Assembly (NCBI GenBank): GCA_030690545.1
Contig: JAUYGN010000094.1
Location: 1 to 64,000, forward strand
Direction: 5' to 3'
From: Solirubrobacteraceae bacterium
GTDB lineage: Bacteria > Actinomycetota > Thermoleophilia > Solirubrobacterales > Solirubrobacteraceae
DNA length: 64,000 nt
The notes beneath the pieces were generated by a model that searched no databases, had not been told where the DNA came from, and was given only the letters and a program-made list of their open reading frames with translations. Both the position numbers and the translations under genes were made by a program. How positions within the stretch are numbered: the first letter of the stretch is position 1; every line of letters begins with the position of its first letter. Positions 50,904-60,112 of this stretch are shown here, piece after piece.

Positions 50904-53326
50904 TGCGGGGGCTGCGCGTTTCCGTTCATCGCGGCCCACACGCGGGCGGGGAAGCACGGGATGTCCATGTACTTGATCCCCTTGGCGTGGTAGAGCGCGT
51001 CGACGACCGCGTTGGCGATGCACGGCGGGGACCCCACGCAGGGGGACTCGCCGACACCCTTGGCGCCGATCGGATGGTGCGGACACGGCGTGACCGTCTC
51101 GCCGAGCTCGAAGCCGTGCTCCGGGCACTCGAGCGCCGTCGGCAACAGGTAGTCCATGAACGATGCGTTCATGCAGTTGCCCGACTCGTCGAACGAGATG
51201 ATCTCCATCAGCGCCTGGCCGATGCCCTCGACGAGTCCGCCGTGGATCTGGCCCTCGACGACCAGCGGGTTGATCCGCACGCCGCAGTCATCGACCGCGA
51301 TGAAGCGGCGCATGTGGACCTTGCCGGTGCCGGGATCGACGTCGACCACCGCGATGTACGCCCCGAAGGGGTACGTCAGGTTGGGCGGGTCGTACACGGC
51401 GTTGGCGTCCAGGCCGCCCTCGAGCCCCTCGGGGAGGTTCGTGGCGCTGTAGGCGTACTCCGCGATCCGCTCGATCGTGGCGCCGCGCTCCGGATCGCCG
51501 CGCACGAACCAGCGACCCTTCTCCCACGCCAGGTCCTCGGCGCGGCTCTCGAGCATCAGCGCGGCGAACTGGCGAGCCTTGTCGCGCACCTTGCGCGACA
51601 CGACGGCCACGGCGCCGCCGGAGACCGGCGTCGACCGGCTGCCGTACGTGCCCAGGCCGTACGGCGTCTTGTCCGTGTCGCCATGGCGAACCATGATGTG
51701 GTTCGGGGAGATGCCGAGCTCCTCGGCGACGATCTGCGCGAACGTCGTCTCGTGGCCCTGCCCCTGCGTCTGGGCGGAGATCGACACGACGGCCTTGCCG
51801 GACGGATGGACGCGCAGCTCGGCGCCGTCGTTCATCGCCAGGCCGAGGATGTCCATGTGGCGGCGCGGACCGGCGCCGACCCCCTCCGTGAAGAAGGAGA
51901 TGCCGATGCCCATCAACTCGCCCTTGGCGAGCTTCTCCTGTTGTTCTCGTCGTAGGCCGTCGTAGTCCGCCATCTCCAGGGCGAGCTTCATCGCCTTGTG
52001 GTAGTCGCCCGAGTCGTAGACCCAGCCGGTCGCCGACTCGTAGGGGAACTGGTCGGAGCGGATGAAGCTGCGCATGCGCAGATCGACCGGATCGGTCCGC
52101 ATCTCCATCGCCAGCGCGTCGACCATCCGCTCGACGAGGTAGACGGCCTCGGTGATGCGGAAGGAGCAGCGGTAGGCGACGCCGCCCGGTGCCTTGTTCG
52201 TGTACACGGCCTTGACCTGGCAGTGCGCGCCCTGGAGGTCGTAGGACCCCGTGACGATGTGGAAGAACCCGGCCGGGAACTTCGTCGCCTGAGCGGTCGA
52301 GTCGAACGCGCCGTGGTCGGCGATCGCGTCGACGCGCAGGCCGGTGATCTTGCCGCCCTTGGAGCACATCTCGCTGTACATGAGGTAGTCGCGAGCGAAC
52401 CCGGTCGAGGCGAGGTTCTCCGAGCGGTCCTCGATCCACTTGACGGGAGCGCCGGCCACGATCGAACCGGCGATCGCGCAGACGTAGCCCGGGTAGACCG
52501 GCACCTTGTTGCCGAACCCGCCGCCGATGTCGTTGCAGAGGATGCGGATGTTCTGCTCCGGCAGACCCGCCACCTGCGCGTACACCGTGCGGTGCGCGTG
52601 CGGCGCCTGGTTGCCGTTGTAGATGTTCAGCTGACCGGTCGCCGGGTTCATGTCGGCGACCATGCCACACGTCTCCATCGGACACGGATGGCTGCGCGGG
52701 TCGAGCACCGTGCGGATGGCGACGACGTCGGCCTCGGCGAACACGCGGTCGCATGTCGCCTTGTCGCCGGCCTCCCACAGCGGGCTGGCGAGGTTGTCGA
52801 CCTGGCCGACCTTGTCGTCGCGGATCAGCGGGGCGTCGGGATCGAGCGCCTTGCGGCAGTTGACGACCGCCGGCAGCACGTCGTAGTCGACCTCGATCAG
52901 CTGCAGTGCGTCCTGCGCCGCGTAGGCATCGGTCGCGATGACGAACGCCACCTCCTGGAGGTGGAAGCGGACCTTGTCTCCGGCGAGCACGGCCTGCGTG
53001 TCGTAGGAGATCGTCGGCATCCAGGCCAGACCGAGCGTCTCGAGATCCTTCGCGATGACGACCGCGGCGACCTTCGGGTGCGCGAGCGCAGCCGACGTGT
53101 CGATCGAGTTGATCGTCGCGTGGGCGTACGGCGAGCGCAGGATGGCGCTGTGCAGCATGCCGGGCAGGCGGACGTCGTCCATGTAGTCGCCGAGGCCGCG
53201 GATGAAGCGCGCGTCCTCCTTGCGCTTCATGTGGCCGAAGCCGATCGGCGCGTCGGTGACCTCGCCCCAGGTGCCGCCGCCGGCCCAGCCGGGGTTGCGG
53301 CCGGGAGTTGTCTCAATGGTTGCCAT
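50900..53326 (-). CDS. coxL: Aerobic CO dehydrogenase large subunit, Form I
   Basis: CoxL binds the [CuSMoO2] centre and oxidises CO to CO2. The Form I signature AYRCSFR, with the copper-binding cysteine, is present in GGVAYRCSFRITEA. Other features are GGGFGNKV, GQGHETTFAQI for the cofactor, and the catalytic glutamate in GAKGVGES. Length about 808 aa matches well-studied CoxL proteins. ATG 53326 has GAGGACA nine bases upstream; the ORF-track start at 53428 lies within coxS. It is the third gene of coxM-S-L. Confidence 0.97.
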   Translation of the reverse strand: MATIETTPGRNPGWAGGGTWGEVTDAPIGFGHMKRKEDARFIRGLGDYMDDVRLPGMLHSAILRSPYAHATINSIDTSAALAHPKVAAVVIAKDLETLGLAWMPTISYDTQAVLAGDKVRFHLQEVAFVIATDAYAAQDALQLIEVDYDVLPAVVNCRKALDPDAPLIRDDKVGQVDNLASPLWEAGDKATCDRVFAEADVVAIRTVLDPRSHPCPMETCGMVADMNPATGQLNIYNGNQAPHAHRTVYAQVAGLPEQNIRILCNDIGGGFGNKVPVYPGYVCAIAGSIVAGAPVKWIEDRSENLASTGFARDYLMYSEMCSKGGKITGLRVDAIADHGAFDSTAQATKFPAGFFHIVTGSYDLQGAHCQVKAVYTNKAPGGVAYRCSFRITEAVYLVERMVDALAMEMRTDPVDLRMRSFIRSDQFPYESATGWVYDSGDYHKAMKLALEMADYDGLRREQQEKLAKGELMGIGISFFTEGVGAGPRRHMDILGLAMNDGAELRVHPSGKAVVSISAQTQGQGHETTFAQIVAEELGISPNHIMVRHGDTDKTPYGLGTYGSRSTPVSGGAVAVVSRKVRDKARQFAALMLESRAEDLAWEKGRWFVRGDPERGATIERIAEYAYSATNLPEGLEGGLDANAVYDPPNLTYPFGAYIAVVDVDPGTGKVHMRRFIAVDDCGVRINPLVVEGQIHGGLVEGIGQALMEIISFDESGNCMNASFMDYLLPTALECPEHGFELGETVTPCPHHPIGAKGVGESPCVGSPPCIANAVVDALYHAKGIKYMDIPCFPARVWAAMNGNAQPPQ

Positions 53327-53328
53327 AG

Positions 53329-53856
<528 letters not shown>

Positions 53857-53866
53857 GGGTCTCCTC

Positions 53867-54748
53867 CTAGCTGACGGCCGTGGCGGCCGCGCGGCTGAGA
53901 GCGCGTGTGGTCAGGACGCCGGCGACGTGGCGCTTGTAGTCGGCCGGACCGCGACCGTCGCTGTTGGGCGAGCAGTCGGCTGCGGCCATCTGACCGCACT
54001 GGGCGAACAGATCCTCCGACGGCGCCTGACCGACGAGCGCCTTCTCGGCGCGCTCGATGTGCAGCGTGGTCGGACCGACGGCGCTACAGGCGACGCCCGC
54101 GAACGTGATGCGGCCGCCCTCGATCGCCAGCGCGGCGGAGGCGGCGACGATCGCGAAGTCTCCGGCGCGACGCTCGACCTTCTCGTGGGCGCCACCGAAG
54201 CCCGAATGAGTCGGGATCCGGACCTCGATCAGCATCTCCGTCGGCTGAACGGAGGTCATGTAGGGACCGAGATGGAACTCCTCCATGCCGACGACGCGCT
54301 CCGCGCCACCGGGCCCGCGCAGCACGGCCTCGCCCTTGAGGGCGACGACGACGCCGGAGAGGTCCTCGGCCGGATCGGACTGGCAGAGCGATCCGCCCAT
54401 CGTTCCGCGATTGCGCACGACCGGGTCGGCGAGGACGGCCTCGGCCTCCCGGAAGATGTGCGGGAACACCTGGGAGAGCAGGTCGGACTCGAGCATGTTG
54501 ACGTGACGCGTGAGCGCCCCGATGCGAATCTCGTTGCCCTCTTGACGGATGTAGTTCAGCTCCGACTCAAGCGGGTTGATGTCGATCACGTGACCGGGGT
54601 TGGCGAGGCGCAGCTTCATCATCGGGATGAGGCTGTACCCGCCCGCCAGGATGCGCGCGTTCCCGCCCAGCGCTTGCAACTGCGCTATGGCGTCGTCGAC
54701 GCTCGTGGCCCGCGAGTACTCGCAGGGCGCGGGGGTCTGCATTGCCAA
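53867..54748 (-). CDS. coxM: CO dehydrogenase medium FAD subunit
   Basis: CoxM takes electrons to FAD and on to the respiratory chain. FAD motifs AGGYSLIPMMKLRL and GTMGGSLCQSDPAEDL are present, with the C-terminal CO_deh_flav domain (FAIVAASAALAIEGG). Start: TTG 54748 stands nine bases after GGAGAGGAG and is preferred to ATG 54742, which is too far; either gives about 293 or 291 aa. It is the first gene of the cox operon. Confidence 0.95.
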   Translation of the reverse strand: MAMQTPAPCEYSRATSVDDAIAQLQALGGNARILAGGYSLIPMMKLRLANPGHVIDINPLESELNYIRQEGNEIRIGALTRHVNMLESDLLSQVFPHIFREAEAVLADPVVRNRGTMGGSLCQSDPAEDLSGVVVALKGEAVLRGPGGAERVVGMEEFHLGPYMTSVQPTEMLIEVRIPTHSGFGGAHEKVERRAGDFAIVAASAALAIEGGRITFAGVACSAVGPTTLHIERAEKALVGQAPSEDLFAQCGQMAAADCSPNSDGRGPADYKRHVAGVLTTRALSRAAATAVS

Positions 54749-54802
54749 GGTGTGACGCTCCTCTCCTCCGAAAGTGGTCCGGAGGTGATCCTATGCACGC
54801 TA

Positions 54803-54833
54803 CGATCCGCTTGCAACCCATATGAAGGGATCG
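54803..54833. promoter_or_regulatory. Inverted repeat in the divergent coxM/LysR promoter region
   Basis: CGATCC (54803-54808) and GGATCG (54828-54833) are perfect arms around a 19-base spacer that contains TTGCAACCCATATGAA, an AT-rich T-N11-A pattern typical for LysR recognition. It covers the region between the two starts, so it is the likely binding site for the LysR-type regulator. Confidence 0.45.
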
Positions 54834-54838
54834 CTTAA

Positions 54839-55801
54839 TTGACCCTTTCGCAGCTACGGAGCTTCCTGGCGGTGGCACGACTCGGCTCCGTCAAGGCCGC
54901 AGCCCGTGCGCTGGAGGTCTCGGAGCCGGCGGTATCTGGCGCGGTTGGAGCCTTGCGCCGGGAGCTCGGCGACAAGTTGTACGTGCGAGCGGGCGGGATC
55001 CTCGAGCTGACGGCGGGCGGCCGGCGGCTGGCGAGCGCGGCCAGCGACATCCTCGAGCTCGAGGCGGAGGCGCGCCGCGCGTTCCGCGAGACCGACCGCG
55101 AGCGGTCGGTCGTGCGCGTGGCAGCGACGCCGCCGTTCGCGGAGTTCGCCGCCGGTCCGCTGCTGAACGCGTTCAGCCACCGCCACGAGGGCATCGAGGT
55201 CGAGCTGCAGGTCGCGCGGCGCGAGGAGTTCGCCTCGCTGCTCGCCGACCGTGCGGCCGACGTCGCGCTCGGCGCCCCGGCGACCGACCGCGCCGACGTG
55301 CCGGCGATGGTCTCCGAGCCGTTCTTGCGCTACGGGCTGATCGTCGTGGCCGCGCCGGGGCACACCCTGTCGGCGTCCAAGGGCCTCGCGCCGGCCGCGC
55401 TCGTCAGCACGCCCTGGCTGCTCGGTCCCTACGAGAGCGAGCGATCGACCGATACGGGCGCGTTCCTGGCGCGTCAGTCGATCGCCCCGCGCCGGACTCG
55501 GGCCTATCCGAACTTCGCGGCGGCGACCGCGCAGGTCGCGTCGGGACGCGGCGTGACGCTCGCGATCGCCCATACCGTGCGCGACGAGCTCGAGCGCGGC
55601 GCGCTCGTCGAGCTCGACGTGCGCGGTACGCCGATCTCCGGCCTCTGGTACGTCAGCACGCTGCGACGCCAGCTGCGCACCCCGTCTGCGGAGGCGCTGC
55701 GGGCCTTCGTCACGACACCCGAGGCGACGCGAGCGATCCTCGCCCGCGGGGGCGGCGTCCCGGCGGAGCGCTTCGTGCACATGGGCACGCGCTGGAGCTG
55801 A
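54839..55801 (+). CDS. LysR-family regulator, probable controller of the cox genes
   Basis: It starts at TTG 54839, MTLSQLRSFLAVARLGSVKAAARALEVSEPAVSGAVGALRRELG, a normal LysR helix-turn-helix. The effector domain follows (VVRVAATPPFAEFAAGPLLNAFSHRHEGIEVEL, ASGRGVTLAIAHTVRDELERG). 320 aa. It is divergent from coxM with only 90 bases between, the standard arrangement for a LysR regulator and its target. The inducer, perhaps CO-related or a starvation signal, cannot be inferred. Confidence 0.88.
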   Translation: MTLSQLRSFLAVARLGSVKAAARALEVSEPAVSGAVGALRRELGDKLYVRAGGILELTAGGRRLASAASDILELEAEARRAFRETDRERSVVRVAATPPFAEFAAGPLLNAFSHRHEGIEVELQVARREEFASLLADRAADVALGAPATDRADVPAMVSEPFLRYGLIVVAAPGHTLSASKGLAPAALVSTPWLLGPYESERSTDTGAFLARQSIAPRRTRAYPNFAAATAQVASGRGVTLAIAHTVRDELERGALVELDVRGTPISGLWYVSTLRRQLRTPSAEALRAFVTTPEATRAILARGGGVPAERFVHMGTRWS

Positions 55802-55823
55802 TCGACCCTGCCGGCAGGGTCGA
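55802..55823. terminator. 22-base perfect palindrome between convergent genes
   Basis: TCGACCCTGCCGGCAGGGTCGA is a perfect palindrome without a spacer, directly after the LysR stop and 25 bases from the stop of the small zinc-motif gene on the other strand. As RNA it makes a stem with a short loop, so it is most likely a two-way terminator. As DNA it could also bind a dimer. Confidence 0.6.
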
Positions 55824-55848
55824 GGCGGCCACGCGGACCGGGCCGGCG

Positions 55849-56058
55849 TCAGCTTGCCGCGCCCTCCTGCTCGAGCCGCTTGATCTCCTGGAACGTCGAG
55901 GCGGCGTTGTGCTCCTCGTTCTCGCAATAGCGCGGCGGCGGGCCCTGGCGGGCAGCGCGGTTGTCCTTGCGCGGAGGCTCGACGGCCTCCTGCTCGCATC
56001 CGGGGTACAGGCAGATGACCTTCTCGCCCGGCGCCTTCTCGCTCCTCGTGGTCTCCAT
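55849..56058 (-). CDS. Small cysteine/histidine protein, possible zinc binder
   Basis: The 69-residue protein reads METTRSEKAPGEKVICLYPGC, then NRAARQGPPPRYCENEEHNAASTFQEIKRLEQEG. The pattern CX4C...CX4H suggests a zinc site, and the RQGPPPRYC-EHNA phrase looks conserved from other actinobacterial proteins, where it often forms part of a DNA-related zinc segment. No firm family. The gene has GGAGGAGAG before its ATG and stands alone between cox regulation and moaC. Confidence 0.65.
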   Translation of the reverse strand: METTRSEKAPGEKVICLYPGCEQEAVEPPRKDNRAARQGPPPRYCENEEHNAASTFQEIKRLEQEGAAS

Positions 56059-56263
56059 GCGCTCTCCTCCTGCTTGGTCCCGTGGTTATCGCCGCAGTCG
56101 TAACGTAGCAATCGCTTCATCGGCCGCAACGTTGGCGCCCTCGCGGTCTTCGATCGTGCGCGCGGGCACGTGGCCGAGGGCGCGGATTCCGGAGCCGGGC
56201 CGGGTGTTTCGCTACGGTTCGGTCATCCTGGACGGGACGCTACCTATGCATCCGGAGCCGACT

Positions 56264-56755
56264 ATGAGCAGCGAACTTCTGACCCATCTCGACGAGGACG
56301 GGCGTGCCCGCATGGTCGACGTGGGCGCCAAGCCCGAGACCGATCGCGTCGCGACCGCCCGCGCGGTCGTGCGGATGACGCCGCAGACCGTCATTGCGGT
56401 GCGGGACGGCGACGCGCCGAAGGGCGACGTGATCGGCACCGCGCGGCTGGCCGCGATCCAGGCGGCCAAGCGGACCGACCAATGGATCCCGCTCGCGCAC
56501 ACGCTGCCGCTGAACTCGGTCGACGTCGACATCGACGTCGACGCGCCGGCCGGCGCAGTGATCGTGACGGTCACCGCGCGCGTATACGCCCGCACCGGCG
56601 TCGAGATGGAGGCTATGGTCGGCTGCGCCGCCGCTGCGCTGACGATCTACGACATGGTCAAGGGCATCGAGCGCGGAGTCGTCGTGGAGCGGGTAGAGCT
56701 GCTCACCAAGAGTGGGGGTCGATCGGGGACATGGAGGCGTGATGAGCAAGATTGA
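56264..56755 (+). CDS. moaC: Cyclic pyranopterin monophosphate synthase MoaC
   Basis: MoaC performs the second step of molybdenum cofactor synthesis. Family blocks: THLDEDGRARMVDVGAKPETDRVATARA, KGDVIGTARLAAIQAAKRTDQWIPLAHTLPL, GVEMEAMVGCAAAALTIYDMVKGIERG and LLTKSGGRSGTW. Length about 163 aa. ATG 56264 has CCGGAG seven bases upstream; an earlier ATG at 56246 has none. It overlaps moaA by 14 bases. It supplies cofactor for CO dehydrogenase next door. Confidence 0.96.
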   Translation: MSSELLTHLDEDGRARMVDVGAKPETDRVATARAVVRMTPQTVIAVRDGDAPKGDVIGTARLAAIQAAKRTDQWIPLAHTLPLNSVDVDIDVDAPAGAVIVTVTARVYARTGVEMEAMVGCAAAALTIYDMVKGIERGVVVERVELLTKSGGRSGTWRRDEQD

Positions 56756-57740
56756 TCCACTGACAGACGGGCATCGCCGGCTGATCCGCGACGTGCGGGT
56801 CTCGGTCACGGATCGCTGCAACTTCCGCTGCCAGTACTGCATGCCTGCCGAAGGACTGCCGTGGCTGGAACGCGATGCGGTCCTGAGCTTCGAGGAACTC
56901 GAGCGTCTCGTCGGGGTGCTCTCGTCGATGGGCGTGCACGACGTGCGCCTGACCGGCGGCGAGCCGCTCGTGCGACGCGACTTTCCCCGCCTGGCCGCGA
57001 TGCTCGCCAAGGTGCCGGGGGTCGAGGACCTCAGCGTGACGACGAACGGCTTCCTGCTCGAGCGCGACGCCGAGGCACTCGTCGCCGCGGGGATCAACCG
57101 CTTCAACGTGTCCGTCGACTCGCTGCAGCGCGACCGCTTCTTCGAGATGACGCGGCGCGACGCCCTGCCCCGCGTCCTGCGTGGCCTGGAGAAGCTCGCG
57201 ACCTTTCCCGACGCGCACCCGATCAAGATCAACGCGGTCGGCATGCGCGGCTTCACGGAGACCGAGATCGTGCCGATGGCCGAGTTCGCGCGCAGCCACC
57301 CCTACCAGGTGCGCTTCATCGAGTTCATGCCGCTCGATGCCGACCATTCCTGGGATCCCAGCCTCGTCCTCACCGGCGACGAGATCCGCGCCGCGATCCA
57401 CGAGGTCTATCCGCTCGAGGCCGAGCCGCGCGAGCCGAGCGCGACGGCACGTGTCTACCGCTTCGCGGACGGCAAGGGCAGGATCGGCTTCATCAACCCG
57501 CTGTCCGAGCCGTTCTGCGGCGACTGCGACCGGATCAGGGTCACCGCCGAGGGCAAGCTGCGAACCTGCCTGTTCAGCCTGCACGAGACCGATCTGCGCG
57601 GCCCACTGCGCGAGGGCGTGTCCGACGACGAGCTGCGCGAGATCATCCGCGACGCCGTCTGGCGCAAGGAGCTCAAGCACCACGTCAACGAGCCGGGCTT
57701 CCGCCAGCCCGAGCGAACGATGTCGCAGATCGGCGGCTAA
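56742..57740 (+). CDS. moaA: GTP 3',8-cyclase MoaA (radical SAM)
   Basis: MoaA does the first step of molybdenum cofactor synthesis. The radical-SAM cluster is in VSVTDRCNFRCQYCMP, and the second [4Fe-4S] cluster ligands are in EPFCGDCDRIRVTAEGKLRTCLF. LTGGEPLVRRDFP is also present. It ends in the characteristic double glycine (SQIGG). About 332 aa from ATG 56742 with GAGGCGTG before. Coupled to moaC. Confidence 0.97.
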   Translation: MSKIDPLTDGHRRLIRDVRVSVTDRCNFRCQYCMPAEGLPWLERDAVLSFEELERLVGVLSSMGVHDVRLTGGEPLVRRDFPRLAAMLAKVPGVEDLSVTTNGFLLERDAEALVAAGINRFNVSVDSLQRDRFFEMTRRDALPRVLRGLEKLATFPDAHPIKINAVGMRGFTETEIVPMAEFARSHPYQVRFIEFMPLDADHSWDPSLVLTGDEIRAAIHEVYPLEAEPREPSATARVYRFADGKGRIGFINPLSEPFCGDCDRIRVTAEGKLRTCLFSLHETDLRGPLREGVSDDELREIIRDAVWRKELKHHVNEPGFRQPERTMSQIGG

Positions 57741-57888
57741 TCCTCCCGAGCACGAGGCCCGTTGACCCGTTTCGTCCTCGCTCGCGTACGGGTTGGTAAG
57801 GGGTCTGCCGGGCTCGTGATGTGGCGCCCTGGCGGTCTATCCCCAGAAGTAGGATCGCTAGCTCATCCAGAGGGAGGTGCAGGGATAC

Positions 57889-58326
57889 ATGGGAAACAAG
57901 AGCCTCGCGGCCGGGGCGTCTCTGCTGATCGGGGCGGCATACGTCGGGGTCGGCATCATCGGATTCTTCATCACCGGGTTCGGGAACTTCCTGGCGGACA
58001 CCGACGACACGCTGCTGTTCGGGTTCGCCAGCATCAATCCGCTGCACAACCTGGTGCACATCGTCGTCGGCGCGTTCCTGATCGCGATGACGCGGTTCTC
58101 GACGCCGACGACCGAAGGCGCGCTGATGGGCGTCGGCCTGTTCTACATCGTCGCCTTCGTGATCGGCGTGGTCGCGCCGGACAACCTGACGATCATCTCG
58201 ATGAACGGCGCCGGCGACGGCGAGAACTTCGTGCATATCTTCACGGGCGTGACGGCACTGACCGCCGGGCTCATCTCGGTCGCACAGTCCGAGGCCGCGG
58301 CGAAGAAGAGCGGCATCCGAAGCTAG
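57889..58326 (+). CDS. DUF4383-like membrane protein
   Basis: About 145 residues with four membrane helices: LAAGASLLIGAAYVGVGIIGF, PLHNLVHIVVGAFLIAM, LMGVGLFYIVAFVIGVVAP, and VHIFTGVTALTAGLIS. The histidines in PLHNLVH and NFVHIFTG are the features I associate with DUF4383 proteins of actinobacteria. Start ATG 57889 (MGNKSLAAGAS) with GGGAGG; the ORF-track GTG 57877 lies inside the ribosome site region. Function unknown. Confidence 0.82.
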   Translation: MGNKSLAAGASLLIGAAYVGVGIIGFFITGFGNFLADTDDTLLFGFASINPLHNLVHIVVGAFLIAMTRFSTPTTEGALMGVGLFYIVAFVIGVVAPDNLTIISMNGAGDGENFVHIFTGVTALTAGLISVAQSEAAAKKSGIRS

Positions 58327-58390
58327 GAGGCCCAGCACGAGCTGGAGTGCCGCGAAGCACAGCGGCGCTCACGGCGATACCTGGTTGCGC

Positions 58391-58427
58391 AACGGCACGC
58401 GACGCTCATCGAGCGTCGCGTGCCGTT
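58391..58427. terminator. 17-base perfect hairpin between convergent genes
   Basis: AACGGCACGCGACGCTC and GAGCGTCGCGTGCCGTT pair perfectly around the 3-base loop ATC. It lies between the convergent DUF4383-like and truncated haemoglobin genes, so it should stop transcription from both sides. It is the longest perfect stem I noticed in the window. Confidence 0.85.
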
Positions 58428-58461
58428 CGCGTCTGCGGATGCCGTTGCGCGGCGCGCGCGC

Positions 58462-58836
58462 TCAGGCCGTCACCACCTGGCCGCGCCCGCCTTCGACGAA
58501 GCCATTGATGATCATGATGAGCGGGCGCTCGATGTCGAGCTCCTCGAGCGTCGTGCGCAGATACCACTGGACCTTCGTGAACGCATCGTCGGTGATCTTC
58601 AGGTTCGCGTGCGAGTCGCCGAGCGCGCGGCCCTCGTAGGCCAGCGTTCCGCCGCCGAGGGCGAAGGTCAGAAACTGGCGCTGATGGTGCTTGAGCCTGT
58701 CCCGATCGATGCCGGCGAAGTACGGCTGCAGCTCCGGGTCCGCCCACAGCTTCTCGTAGAAGACGTCGACGACCTTCTCGATCCCTTCGGCGCCTCCGAT
58801 GGACTGGTACATCGCGTCGTGAGTCTCCGTCGCCAT
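58462..58836 (-). CDS. glbN: Truncated haemoglobin, group I-like
   Basis: The 124-residue protein has the two-on-two globin pattern: SIGGAEGIEKVVDVFYEKLWADPELQPYFAGIDRDRLKHHQRQFLTFALGGG, with the FYEKLWADP and HQRQFLTFALGG blocks, and the proximal histidine in DSHANLKITDDAFTKVQWYL. Such proteins bind O2 or NO and detoxify reactive nitrogen. In M. tuberculosis HbN removes NO. It stands alone with its own terminator. Confidence 0.93.
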   Translation of the reverse strand: MATETHDAMYQSIGGAEGIEKVVDVFYEKLWADPELQPYFAGIDRDRLKHHQRQFLTFALGGGTLAYEGRALGDSHANLKITDDAFTKVQWYLRTTLEELDIERPLIMIINGFVEGGRGQVVTA

Positions 58837-58945
58837 ATGGCGCTGATCCTTTCTGCTGGAACGATCCTCCCGCCGCGAGGCTAAGTCGACAACGTGTCGA
58901 TGCTGCGTCAGCCAGATGAACGCCGCGTGAACGGCACCGCGGCGC

Positions 58946-59479
58946 TCAGCTGTGGCTGTGGCTGCCGAAGGCGAGCGCCAGCAGGCTGGCCGACGCGAGC
59001 ATCATGCCCAACCGCACCGCGTGGTTTCCGCGCAGCCAGCCGAACAGCCGGCCTGCGCGGCCGGACGGCCGCAGCCACGCGCCGACGAGCGCTGCCAGCG
59101 CGAGCTGGTCGAGCGTCGCGACGGTGTCGGCGACCGCGATCGGCTCCGGCTCCCAGGCCCAGGGCCCGATCGGCATGCCAGCCGTCCGAGACATCAGCCA
59201 GATCGCCGTGACCGCGAGGCTGCCGTACAGCGCCACGCGCAGCAGCCGTTCGCCGGCGCGGCCGCGATACACCGCGTAGGCCCAGCCGAGCTGCGCGTAC
59301 GCGACGACGCCGAAGAACACGCCGAACGCCCACCAGTGCGGGGCGTGGTCGATGCCCGCCTTGATGTGGATGACACCGGCGGCCGCGGCGAGGCCGGCGG
59401 CGACGACGAGCGTCTGGGCCTGCGGCGGCCGATCGCCGCGCGTCGCAGGCCCGGTCCGCGGTGACGGGGCCGTGATCAC
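58946..59479 (-). CDS. Membrane protein of unknown function, about 177 aa
   Basis: From GTG 59479 (MITAPSPRTGPATRGDRPPQAQTLVVAAGLAAAAGVIHIKAGIDHAPHWWAFG), overlapping the previous stop (GTGA). Four to five hydrophobic segments are visible, with His/Trp-rich loops (HIKAGIDHAPHWW and MSRTAGMPIGPWAWEPE), and a final GSHSHS. The conserved histidines of the first loops could bind metal or haem. No family name recognised, though similar proteins without a function are common in actinobacteria. Confidence 0.7.
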   Translation of the reverse strand: MITAPSPRTGPATRGDRPPQAQTLVVAAGLAAAAGVIHIKAGIDHAPHWWAFGVFFGVVAYAQLGWAYAVYRGRAGERLLRVALYGSLAVTAIWLMSRTAGMPIGPWAWEPEPIAVADTVATLDQLALAALVGAWLRPSGRAGRLFGWLRGNHAVRLGMMLASASLLALAFGSHSHS

Positions 59480-60060
59480 GGCGGCGTGTGCCGGAACGAC
59501 TCGACGATCGCGCCGAACGTCGGCAGCAACGACGGCATCAGCGTGGCAGGCACCGTCTGCATGACCATCTGGATGAGACGCTGTCGCTTGAAGAGGAAGT
59601 AGTGGATGTGGGCACCCTCGGCGTCGCCTTCGGAACGGTAGGCGTATTCGTAGCGCCATCCCGGCAGGCCACCGACCGTGACGGCCTCAGGCTCGTTCAC
59701 TGAGGTGATGCGGTCGTCAGCCTTCAGCAGATCATCGGTCAGCGGACGGACGACCGGCAGCGTCTCAGCGGTCACCTGAGCGAGGTCGGACTTGCGGACG
59801 CTGATGCTGACCGACGCCGTCTGGTCGGGCGTTGCCACGAGGATCCGGACGGCCTGGTCCTTCGATGCCCGGCGCTGCCAACCGGCGGGATACGTGATCG
59901 CGACGTCCGTCAGCGTGTCGCGGAACGTCGTCGTCGTAGGCTCGGTGGGCGAGGGCTCCGGAACGATGCTGCGCCCCACGACCCCGCCGACCACAAGGGC
60001 GAGGAGGGCGGCGAGGGCGAGTGCCCCCACAACGCCCCCTACCAGCCACTTGCGATTCAC
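59476..60060 (-). CDS. Membrane-anchored extracytoplasmic protein, PsbP/DcrB-like fold possible
   Basis: About 194 residues from GTG 60060 (MNRKWLVGGVVGALALAALLALVVGGVVG), a signal anchor with no lipobox cysteine, followed by a Pro/Thr-rich linker and a domain with FRDTLTDVAITYPAGWQRRASKDQ, WRYEYAYRSEGDAEG and FFFKR-like segments. The ITYPAGW opening and later ATLMPSLLPTFGAIVESFRHT are the shape of PsbP/DcrB-like domains. The ORF-track TTG 60075 would add five residues. Coupled to the next membrane gene. It starts just after a strong terminator. Confidence 0.68.
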   Translation of the reverse strand: MNRKWLVGGVVGALALAALLALVVGGVVGRSIVPEPSPTEPTTTTFRDTLTDVAITYPAGWQRRASKDQAVRILVATPDQTASVSISVRKSDLAQVTAETLPVVRPLTDDLLKADDRITSVNEPEAVTVGGLPGWRYEYAYRSEGDAEGAHIHYFLFKRQRLIQMVMQTVPATLMPSLLPTFGAIVESFRHTPP

Positions 60061-60073
60061 AATGCACCAGCGC

Positions 60074-60104
60074 AAAAAAGAGCCCGGCCGAAGCCGGACT
60101 CTTT
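60074..60104 (-). terminator. Rho-independent terminator of the heptad-repeat cluster
   Basis: On the minus strand AAAGAGTCCGGC-TTCG-GCCGGGCTCTTT is followed by further T residues (six Ts in total at 60074-60079). The stem has a UUCG-type loop and a T-tract, the textbook form. It ends the eight-gene minus-strand run that begins beyond 64000 and separates it from the genes at 59-60 kb. Confidence 0.9.
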
Positions 60105-60112
60105 CTCGATGT

